A stretch of DNA of 35,040 nucleotides from a virus: positions 1-35,040 of the IMG/VR virus record IMGVR_UViG_3300006754_000064, one strand, 5' to 3'. Under the pieces are notes generated by a model. That model had not been told where the DNA came from and ran no database searches. It saw nothing but the letters and a program-made list of their open reading frames with translations. A program made the translations under genes and the position numbers. Below are positions 18,351 through 25,500 of this stretch, in pieces (positions within the stretch are counted from its first letter, which is position 1; every line of letters begins with the position of its first letter).

Positions 18351-18382
18351 TTTGTTTTATAAGAAAATTTTTATTATCTTTG
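18351..18382 (+). promoter_or_regulatory. Bacteroidota-type promoter of the CAP island
   Basis: TTTG (18351-18354), 20 bases, then TATCTTTG (18375-18382): the -33 TTTG and -7 TAnnTTTG layout of Bacteroidota housekeeping promoters. The CAP ATG is 23 bases after the -7 element. It is the best host marker in the window. Confidence 0.7.
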
Positions 18383-18405
18383 TATTATCAAATAAAATAA
18401 ACATT

Positions 18406-19017
18406 ATGAAAAAATTTATCTTCTTTTTACTTCTTTCCTTTTCAACTTTTGTTCAAGGACAAACCGATTATGGGGTGTGCCATGGTCAAATGATTGATGA
18501 GTACTTAGACGAACCTATTGAGGGTTCTATCTTCTTCGAAATAGAGAAGTATAGAGACTCTAGGTCTTTAAAGGAAATTTTATTTGATTCTGAAATATAT
18601 TTAGCAGCAGAGACACATACAGGTTATTGTATTAAAAGAAAAAATATATTTCATGAAGAAGATGTAGATGTTCTTAACCATATTGAGCTCAACACTTTGA
18701 CTGAACGAATGATTCAAACAGAAGAGGGAACAAACGTATATATTTTAGGACGATATGAAAATTTAGCTATTTTGTCACCATACAATATAGATGGTAGTTT
18801 AAGAACTGTAGAAGAAATAGGAAAAAGAGTTGTGGAGTTGTGGGATTTATCTCCTGCCCATAACAAAATACTAAATAAAAAAGCATATACTAATGAATTT
18901 TTTAGTGGTGCTGTCTCCGTAGAAAAAAGTTATAATTATGAAGGATATCCTATATTAAATTTACCCTACATTTATGTAACCTTTAACTATGTAAAATACG
19001 TATACATTAATAACTAA
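18406..19017 (+). CDS. secreted CAP/SCP-domain protein
   Basis: 203 aa. The start at 18406 is chosen over an upstream ATG because it begins a clear signal peptide (MKKFIFFLLLSFSTFVQGQ), falls just after the promoter -7 element, and the upstream ATG at 18352 would lie inside the promoter. The mature part shows CAP-domain marks: HIELNTLTERMI, GRYENLAIL, then WDLSPAHNKILN followed by a beta strand (FFSGAVSVE). In typical CAP proteins the pattern is H, ENLA, W-x-x-S-x-x-H; the first His is not certain, so metal or lipid binding may be altered. Predicted location is periplasm or outside. Function in the phage is unknown. It is on the opposite strand to its neighbours with its own promoter and terminator, a moron-like arrangement. 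Confidence 0.65.
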   Translation: MKKFIFFLLLSFSTFVQGQTDYGVCHGQMIDEYLDEPIEGSIFFEIEKYRDSRSLKEILFDSEIYLAAETHTGYCIKRKNIFHEEDVDVLNHIELNTLTERMIQTEEGTNVYILGRYENLAILSPYNIDGSLRTVEEIGKRVVELWDLSPAHNKILNKKAYTNEFFSGAVSVEKSYNYEGYPILNLPYIYVTFNYVKYVYINN

Positions 19018-19037
19018 CAACTTAAAACAAAATAACT

Positions 19038-19271
19038 ATGAACTACTTAATCGGATACTTAATCATTTCTTTAATCTTAATGGTCTTCTTTATTGAAGTT
19101 AATAAAGAGATTCTTTACAAACAATACTTACAAATTGATAAGGAGAACGGTAGAGAACCTTCGAGTGGGTGGTTCACTTTCTATATATTAACTCATTTTA
19201 TAAAAGCTCCGTTTCTATGTCCTATGATTTTTCTTTTAATTTTAGGAAATGGTGGAAAGATGATAGAATAA
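19038..19271 (+). CDS. small two-helix membrane protein
   Basis: 77 aa. Two hydrophobic segments: residues 2-20 (LIGYLIISLILMVFFIEV) and about 46-70 (WFTFYILTHF, then LCPMIFLLILG), separated by a charged loop. Co-transcribed with the CAP gene (20-base gap) and followed by a terminator. Size and topology would allow a holin-like or membrane-partner role for the secreted CAP protein, but no family is recognised and no lysis gene is nearby. A longer overlapping frame at 19169-19555 is a shadow. Confidence 0.6.
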   Translation: MNYLIGYLIISLILMVFFIEVNKEILYKQYLQIDKENGREPSSGWFTFYILTHFIKAPFLCPMIFLLILGNGGKMIE

Positions 19272-19272
19272 A

Positions 19273-19294
19273 AAAAGGTCCGAAAGGGCCTTTT
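19273..19294. terminator. bidirectional Rho-independent terminator
   Basis: Stem AAAAGGTCC/GGGCCTTTT with loop GAAA (GNRA). T-runs follow on both strands (TTTTAT on plus, seven T on minus), so it can end both the CAP island and the opposing leader-protein operon. Confidence 0.8.
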
Positions 19295-19335
19295 ATCGTT
19301 ATACTCTTTTTAGACGGAATTTCGCATTTATTCCA

Positions 19336-19737
19336 TCACCATCTGCTCTCCATCCAAACTTCTTCCTCTCTTCCCATAACCTCTTCTTCCTCTCTTCCCA
19401 TAAATCCGCTAAGTTCAGGTATTTCTATATCTATATTATATTTCTTATTAGAGTTTCTAGCTTTACCTTCAAGTTCTCTATATCCTTTACGTTCTTCAGA
19501 TTTACCTCCTGCCCACTCAAACCTTTCAATTCTATCTGTATCATTACCTGTATGATTATGTAAAGATAATTCTAATTTAATGTCACCCGTTTGTTTATTG
19601 TCGTCTGAAACCATATAAGTCCTTACACCATTCCATCTACATCTATCACATACAAAATCATCTTCTTGTTCTTTAATAAGTGAGAATTCTTTATGTAATT
19701 TTCTTATTCTATTTTTTTCTTGTTCTGATATAATCAT
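19336..19737 (-). CDS. leader-bearing CxxC protein, unknown cargo
   Basis: 133 aa from the ATG at 19735-19737. The longer frame starting at 19770 adds 11 residues within the upstream gene, but this start aligns the protein exactly with the leader of its neighbour: MIISEQEKNRIRKLHKEFSL then IKEQ, a possible cleavage after E23. Behind it: DFVCDRC (C30, C33), a beta-rich part (IKLELSLHNHTGND, RIERFEWAGG), and a C-terminal double repeat of MGREEE type. One CxxC pair alone would not make a full zinc site. No family recognised. Transcribed with the genes upstream (11-base gap), ends at the bidirectional terminator. Confidence 0.6.
   Translation of the reverse strand: MIISEQEKNRIRKLHKEFSLIKEQEDDFVCDRCRWNGVRTYMVSDDNKQTGDIKLELSLHNHTGNDTDRIERFEWAGGKSEERKGYRELEGKARNSNKKYNIDIEIPELSGFMGREEEEVMGREEEVWMESRW
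19359..19403 (-). repeat. 24-base tandem repeat inside the CxxC protein gene
   Basis: A 21-base identical core occurs at 19359-19379 and 19383-19403, period 24 bases. It encodes an in-frame 8-residue repeat (MGREEE[E]V). In-frame duplication at the C-terminus, possibly variable between strains. Confidence 0.75.
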
Positions 19738-19742
19738 AATTT
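19691..19742 (-). repeat. leader repeat, copy 1 (52 bases)
   Basis: Matches 20308-20359 at 51 of 52 bases. It covers the first ~15 codons of the CxxC protein (MIISEQEKNRIRKLH) plus a few bases upstream of the ATG. The proteins behind the two copies are unrelated, so the match marks a duplicated or exchanged leader module. Confidence 0.85.
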
Positions 19743-19748
19743 TTTTTA

Positions 19749-20354
19749 TTATTTTTTTGCCAAAGTCCATTGGTCATTACCAACTGATTTCCATGTAAGT
19801 TGTCGACCCCCTTTAGCGTATCTGTTAGCCGTTTCGGTGTCTAACTGGTCATCAGATACACTATTTTGAAGACTATCTACCCAGTTTTTGAGGTAGTTAG
19901 TTAGTATTGCAGTTCTATCTTTTTCATATATTGGCCATCCCTCCAGATTAGTCCACGTACTGTCGCTGTTATTTGATAAATTACAAAGGTTATCCCATTC
20001 ATGGGCATGTTGACCACTTGTTGAACCCAGATAAAGGGTTCCGTCTGTCTTTGGTTTAATTAATTTATTCGGTTCAACCCTATTGTCAGAACTATAAGTG
20101 GCTGGTGAACCAAAATAAAACCTTTTCAGTGGACCATTTTCGGTACAACCAGCTATCATTTTAAGTAGCATTTGTGTAGTTATCTTTTGTTGTGATTCTA
20201 TGAAGTCGAGAGTGTTGGGGTGTAGTAACTCTGAGGATATTCCTTGTATACTAGATGTCTCCTCTTTGCCTTTTACATTGTCTTGTTCTTTAATTATAGA
20301 ATAGTTTTTATGTAGTTTTCTTATTCTATTTTTTTCTTGTTCTGATATAATCAT
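19749..20354 (-). CDS. leader-bearing protein, paralogue of the 266-aa protein
   Basis: 201 aa. Leader MIISEQEKNRIRKLHKNYSI then IKEQ (possible cleavage after E23). The payload is clearly related to that of the gene at 20655: shared LLKMIAGC/MLKMMAGC, DGTLYLGS/KGTLYLSY, W-x-NLC and a closing G-x-x-L-x-WK. The shared domain is aromatic-rich and may bind a ligand; no known family recognised and no catalytic motif seen. It has a hairpin (20369-20394) just upstream whose 3' arm contains GGAG, the only SD-like sequence before the ATG. Part of the minus-strand leader-protein operon between sheath and tube. Confidence 0.65.
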   Translation of the reverse strand: MIISEQEKNRIRKLHKNYSIIKEQDNVKGKEETSSIQGISSELLHPNTLDFIESQQKITTQMLLKMIAGCTENGPLKRFYFGSPATYSSDNRVEPNKLIKPKTDGTLYLGSTSGQHAHEWDNLCNLSNNSDSTWTNLEGWPIYEKDRTAILTNYLKNWVDSLQNSVSDDQLDTETANRYAKGGRQLTWKSVGNDQWTLAKK

Positions 20355-20359
20355 AATTT
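20308..20359 (-). repeat. leader repeat, copy 2 (52 bases)
   Basis: Partner of 19691-19742 with a single mismatch. Begins in the leader of the 201-aa protein and extends 5 bases upstream of its ATG. Confidence 0.85.
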
Positions 20360-20368
20360 ATTATATTT

Positions 20369-20394
20369 TTCTCCAGGGTTTAATTCCTGGAGAA
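20369..20394 (-). promoter_or_regulatory. strong hairpin before the 201-aa leader protein
   Basis: Perfect 9-bp stem TTCTCCAGG/CCTGGAGAA with an 8-base loop, between the Cys-rich gene's stop and the next ATG. On the minus strand it is followed by AAAATATAA, not a T-run, so it is a poor terminator. GGAG in the 3' arm suggests control of ribosome access, or an RNA processing or stability element. Confidence 0.5.
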
Positions 20395-20407
20395 TTAATC
20401 TTATTAC

Positions 20408-20623
20408 TTATGCTTGTGCTTTCTTCATTATATTGATTTCGTCTATGCTTTTACACATTGGTTTTTGACCAGCTCCACATCCCCAAGGTTGTGTACCGTC
20501 AGCACATGCACAAGACCCATCTGCGTTATAACATTTATCACAGCCCCATCCTGTACCTAGGCAATCTCCTCCAGCTTGGATATAAGGTACCCACTGGTGT
20601 GTTGTTTCATTTTTTTCTGACAT
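20408..20623 (-). CDS. cysteine-rich miniprotein
   Basis: 71 aa with seven cysteines (C21, C28, C31, C38, C40, C49, C57) and many Gly/Trp/Asp: GGDCLGTGWGCDKCYNADGS then CACADGTQPWGCG. The spacing could bind zinc or form disulfides; no signal peptide is visible, and it lacks the EQ-ending leader of its neighbours. No family recognised. It sits between the two paralogous leader proteins in the same operon, so it may be co-packaged or act with them. Confidence 0.6.
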   Translation of the reverse strand: MSEKNETTHQWVPYIQAGGDCLGTGWGCDKCYNADGSCACADGTQPWGCGAGQKPMCKSIDEINIMKKAQA

Positions 20624-20654
20624 AATTTCTAATTTTTTTGTTTTATTATTTTAT

Positions 20655-21455
20655 TTATCTTACTGCTAAATACCAAGAGTGTTGGTCGTCAAATTTCCAC
20701 ATAAGTTTTTTTCCAGTTTCGTAACGTTGTTGTTTTTGTTCAAGTGATAATTCACCACTCATGTCGTAATCGTTAGCCTCGTCGTCCCAAACACCAGAAG
20801 TATCTGCATCAGATAGATTCTTAAGACCACTTGCTGCTTCCCAATAATCACTTATTGATTTCAAAAGTTCCTGGTCCCATTCAAACCCAGGTAAAGAAAG
20901 CCACTCTCCATAGATTTGGTCTGGGAAATCACAAAGGTTTTTCCATGTTTGACCACCATGTCCATTTCTGTAACTGAGATAAAGTGTTCCTTTTTTACTA
21001 TTATTTCCTTGATTTATTTTCTGGCCACCAGACGCTGTACTTGTATAGTTAGATGCATACCCAACAAGAGGCTGCATTTCTTCATCATCGTCATAACAGC
21101 CAGCCATCATTTTCAACATTCGTGCCGCACTAATCTTTGTTTTGTTTTTTAACGATTCATAAGCATAAGGATGTAAATCAGATATAGCTATACCTTCTAT
21201 CATTGCTACCTCTTCTTCACCTTTTACATCATCTCCTGATTCCACTATTTCTGTATACTTTCCATCTTGAAATAGATAGATTTGTTTTGTTTTAGTATTT
21301 TGGTAATATTTGCCTTCTTCCGCTTCTGCAACAGGGGGCGTATGTTGAATTGGGTCTTCTTTGGTACCTTCAGCGTCTGGAACAACCTCAAGTTGTTCTC
21401 TAAGACCCATTACCTCTCTAACTCTATTAATTTCAGCTAATATATTATTTTTCAT
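20655..21455 (-). CDS. leader-bearing protein, paralogue of the 201-aa protein
   Basis: 266 aa. Leader MKNNILAEINRVREVMGLRE then Q21 (possible cleavage after E20). A Pro/Glu-rich linker follows (to about 45), then a small beta-like segment GKYYQNTKTKQIYLFQDGKY (48-67), then the domain shared with the 201-aa protein: IEGIAISDLHPYAYES, MLKMMAGCYDDDEE, KKGTLYLSYRNGHGGQTWKN and a C-terminal GKKLMWKFDD-x-HSWYLAVR. The ATG overlaps the TGA of the upstream gene as ATGA, indicating coupled translation. Function unknown; diverged duplication with the 201-aa gene is clear from the shared motifs in the same order. Confidence 0.7.
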   Translation of the reverse strand: MKNNILAEINRVREVMGLREQLEVVPDAEGTKEDPIQHTPPVAEAEEGKYYQNTKTKQIYLFQDGKYTEIVESGDDVKGEEEVAMIEGIAISDLHPYAYESLKNKTKISAARMLKMMAGCYDDDEEMQPLVGYASNYTSTASGGQKINQGNNSKKGTLYLSYRNGHGGQTWKNLCDFPDQIYGEWLSLPGFEWDQELLKSISDYWEAASGLKNLSDADTSGVWDDEANDYDMSGELSLEQKQQRYETGKKLMWKFDDQHSWYLAVR

Positions 21456-22579
21456 ACGTCAAAATTTTCTAAATTATCATCTATATCTTCTAACTCTTCT
21501 GGTTCGTCCAAGTCTGGATAAGGTATTGGGTTTGCCACTTGGTCGTAACTTCTTGGAGCTCTTTGTCTTTGTCCAGACCCAACCAACTCACCAGTATACA
21601 TCATAAAATTATTTAATTTAGCTAAGGTATTAGCAATTTGTTTTCTAGTTTTAGAGTCTCTCACATAAGAATAAGCTCTTTTAATGTTATCTATAATATT
21701 CTCAATTCCTGCGGCTGCTGAAACTCCTGGATTGTGCCCTCTCCACTCATCCTGTGATTCGTTTAATACTTCTTGGTAGTCTTTTATCTCTAATTTAGAT
21801 GTTCTTTCATTTATAATGGATTTTCTAATAGCTCTATAAGTTTTATTTATATCTTCATAAAGTTCATCTTTTTTTTTAGATGGAGACTTTATAACCGAAG
21901 GTGCTGGGTTGTATCTTTTCCCTGTCGCTCCCATTCTTTTCATGTAGTTTGAAATTTCTTTAACTTCTGATTCAGTAATAGGGGTAGTGGTTTTAAGTTT
22001 TCTTGACTCCCTAAAATGAGTTCCTCTTTCATGTCTATATTCGTGGTCTTCATCATAAGCCATATCTCTTTTAAGATTTCTTCTATGACTTCCACTCATG
22101 TCATAATGTTTTAGTCTATAATCGTCATGTCCTTCTGATGAAGCATAATCATAAGTTTCTTCACCTTCACTGTCTTCATCTAGATGTTCCATATCATCAG
22201 TCTGGATGGGGTTCCGATGATTTTTGGAGTCACCAAAATGTTGGTGTCTTCTATCTTCCGTATCGAAGTCAAAAGAATCCATCGATTCCTCTATTTCCGT
22301 TGTACCTGTTGTAGTGCCTGTTGTACCTGTTGACGACGTATTTGATTTTGGGTCATACAAGCCACCCTCTTTATAATTTGGGTCATTTATCAAAGCCCTC
22401 ATCCTCATTCTATCTCTGTTCATTTTCTTTATTTCATCCTGTTCCATTATATTAGACATCAATCTTGTTAATTGTGTGTCTGAAACAACCACTTTTTGTG
22501 ATTTGTTATGGGTAAAATTCTTTTTTAATTTGATTGGGAGACCTAACTCCTCACTTAATGTGTGTTTTTTAAATTCCAT
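21452..22579 (-). CDS. sheath-adjacent protein, unknown
   Basis: 375 aa, not recognised. N-terminus basic; the segment VVVSDTQLTRLMSNIMEQ (30-47) looks like the leader helix of other proteins here and ends I-M-E/Q. A Gly/Thr linker (about 83-94) leads to a highly charged, His/Asp/Arg-rich disordered stretch (95-200). The second half is helical (EIKDYQEVLNESQDEWRGHN; IENIIDNIKRAYSYVRDSKT). The last 40 residues are acidic and Pro-rich. No enzyme motif. It starts 6 bases after the sheath stop, so it is co-transcribed with the sheath and could be structural or an internal protein. The disordered middle suggests scaffolding or binding rather than catalysis. Confidence 0.65.
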   Translation of the reverse strand: MEFKKHTLSEELGLPIKLKKNFTHNKSQKVVVSDTQLTRLMSNIMEQDEIKKMNRDRMRMRALINDPNYKEGGLYDPKSNTSSTGTTGTTTGTTEIEESMDSFDFDTEDRRHQHFGDSKNHRNPIQTDDMEHLDEDSEGEETYDYASSEGHDDYRLKHYDMSGSHRRNLKRDMAYDEDHEYRHERGTHFRESRKLKTTTPITESEVKEISNYMKRMGATGKRYNPAPSVIKSPSKKKDELYEDINKTYRAIRKSIINERTSKLEIKDYQEVLNESQDEWRGHNPGVSAAAGIENIIDNIKRAYSYVRDSKTRKQIANTLAKLNNFMMYTGELVGSGQRQRAPRSYDQVANPIPYPDLDEPEELEDIDDNLENFDV

Positions 22580-22585
22580 AGTCTA

Positions 22586-25500
22586 TTATATGTCTTCAAA
22601 TGATGCTCCCGTTGGAGTTATTAAGAACTCTATAAATATAAATTCAAGTGCTCTTGTTGGTTTAATGTAAATCTGACCATTCATTTCGTTTCTATCAATT
22701 TCTTCTGGGTCGTTAGATAGTACAACTCTAAAGTCTGTTAAACCTCTATCTCTTCTAATTGAGTCTAATATCGGATTCACCAAGTCTAAGAATTGTTGTC
22801 TTACTACATCATCATTCTGTTCGAATAATAGTCTTACTGCGACTGCCGAAATCAATTTACGTGTTTGTAATAATAATCTTCTAACATTAATTCTGTCTAA
22901 TGCTGATTCTTTAATCTGTAAAGTTTTATTACCAAAGATAATTGGGCCAACATCACTGAATGTCGCTATTGGATTAATTCTACCAACATATAATGTGTCT
23001 CTATCATCTAATGTTAATTTAGTTCTTGCTTTAATTGCGTTTACAACTCCACGTGTGTAACCTGCCGATGCAAACCATGGGAATGCAATATTGTCTGTCA
23101 ATGCCATATTTCTTAGAACCTCAGCAGTTGGTGGGATATACAATTGTCTATTACTATTATTATCTCTCACTTGTACCCATGGGTAATAAGTTGCAGTATA
23201 ATTAGAATCAATAAATGAATCTTCTAGATTATTTACAGCTTCTGTCGGCGATATCTTATCGGTTGCCGATGAAGATGTACTCACAAACATATTGTAATCT
23301 GGTGTTGTTGATACATATAATGAATCTGCTCTCTCTGATTCTATCATATCAATAACAGAATTAGATAATCCTAAATTATTAACATAATCAATACCTGGAG
23401 TGGTAAATAGGTTGATGTCAATAGCTTCTGGATTTGCAAATGTTTCATAAGCTGTTTGGTATGCGTAATAATCACTGTTGGATTGGTCGGTACCTGTTTT
23501 CTTAAATGTCCCGTATCCTGCACCATCTGGGAAGCTAGTGTCTGAACATGCCCCATTTAAGAACCCTGTTAACCCTAATCTATAGTTGTCGCCATTAGTT
23601 CTTGTTTTTCTATAGTCGTCCCAACCATCAAAACCACCATGTGGAACTAAACTGAATTTTCTTGATTGTAATTTATAATAAGGGTTGGTAGTTGATGTCG
23701 GTTCTTTAGTAAATGAAGCGTCTCCAACCATAAACATCGCTGTACCACTTAAAGTTGTGCTTGTTAGTGACAAATATGAACCTGAACCAGCTATAACAAC
23801 TGTTGCTCCTGAATCCATGTGGAATCCTTGTGTTAAGTCTGGCCAATCTTCACCAGTCGTGTCAGTACATACCGAACTTGGTGTTTTAAATCCTTTAAAT
23901 TCAAAAATATCATTATCAATTGCTGCACCTTCCCCATCAGAATAACCTAAGAAATTTCTACGGATATTGTCTCCCGCGGATATTGATGCGTTACTTTGAT
24001 TTCCACTTCCGTCAAAATATGGGTCATATATAGTTTCTCCAGCAGTATAGTACTTAGTTTTCCATTGAGCTACTGGTATTTTATTACTTGTACAGTAAGT
24101 TCTGAGCCTATATCCTTCAAATCCACAAGGTAGAGAATCTTTTAAATCTCCTTCTTTTAAATCTTCTGTCAATTCTAACATGGTATATGTAGACCTTAAC
24201 TGATATTCACCATCTGAAGTACCTATTTTTCTTCCTACAAAACTTACTAGGTTTGGGTCTAGACTACATCTAGTATATTTTTCTAATATTACTGGATTTG
24301 CGTCTGTATCATTAAAATCTCTTACTAATATATCAAATTCTCCTCTTTCCCAAGATATGTTTATTATTGATAATTTAATTTCTCTATTTGCTTTTGTACC
24401 GTCTGATACTGAAATAAATCTAAATAATCTATCTACACTAGTACCTTTTAATTCAGATACCACATATGGGGTAACTGGTGTTTGCCATTGATTCATGTAC
24501 CAACCAATAGATGTTCTATTTGTGTTATTGAATCTTGCTGATGGTAAGTAACATACACAACAATTCAATCCTCTAATTTTTTGTCTTCTATATAGGTATT
24601 TTGTTATATTAGGATATACTTCCTCAACAAAAATTGGAACTTCAGTGTCTACTCTATCAAAAACTCCTCTTCCTAATACCCTTGGTAGATAATCTTTACT
24701 ACTCGAATCTAGAGATACTTTAAAATTGTGAACTATTCCAGCATCTGTTTTAGCTGAAATGCCAAATACGTTGAACGGATTATTAATTATTTCGGTATAT
24801 TCACCTGTACACTCCATTGCAACACCACCTAGTTGATTACTAGTACTGTCGGTCGTATCTGCACTTATTTGGTAAATTGGCCCTCCTGTGGTTAGAGTAC
24901 TTTCTCCTCTAGACCTTAGGGTAGCTACTACCATACCGTGATAATCAGTATATGGGTCAATACCTCCACCATTCATATTACCTATTATCTCACTACACCC
25001 ACTTACGGATAAAGCTAAATAAGTAATCGCTGAACATGTTCCTGTGTAGAAAGTTGTAAATGAAGATAATGAATTTCCAGTAAACCACATAACTGTGGTT
25101 CCTGTTTCTGATGGTGAAGTAACATTAATTAATCCACCACCATCACCTGCTCTTGCTTGTTGTGTTGGTTGACCTTCTTGAGCTATTCCTGTGTTTGCAA
25201 ATCCACTTAAGGTTACTTGTACTGCTGTATAAGCTGGTGCAGAACCATAAATATCAGTGCTATTATCACAACTTATAAGTTCATAATCTGTTACTCCTCC
25301 TGAATAATTTGAAATACCTAATGTTTGTAAAGTTTCTATCGCTCCTGAAAATGTACTACCAGTTCCGTAAGTTGCTCCAACAAATGGGTATACTGTTGGT
25401 AGGTACCCTAGAGTAGCCGATGTTCCCGCTGAGTAAGAATACCATTGTGCAGCTCCTAGTCCTCCAGGGGTAAAGTCACCAAAATAAGCCCCACCAAATG

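Noticed and set aside
19359-19403. Possible CRISPR or iteron
   Set aside because: Only two copies, period 24, in frame with a coding repeat; no spacers.
19169-19555. 128-codon plus-strand ORF after the membrane protein
   Set aside because: It runs through the bidirectional terminator and opposite the CxxC protein; low-complexity Ser/Leu composition.
23371-23556. 61-codon minus-strand ORF inside the sheath gene
   Set aside because: Out-of-frame shadow within a gene with strong family evidence.
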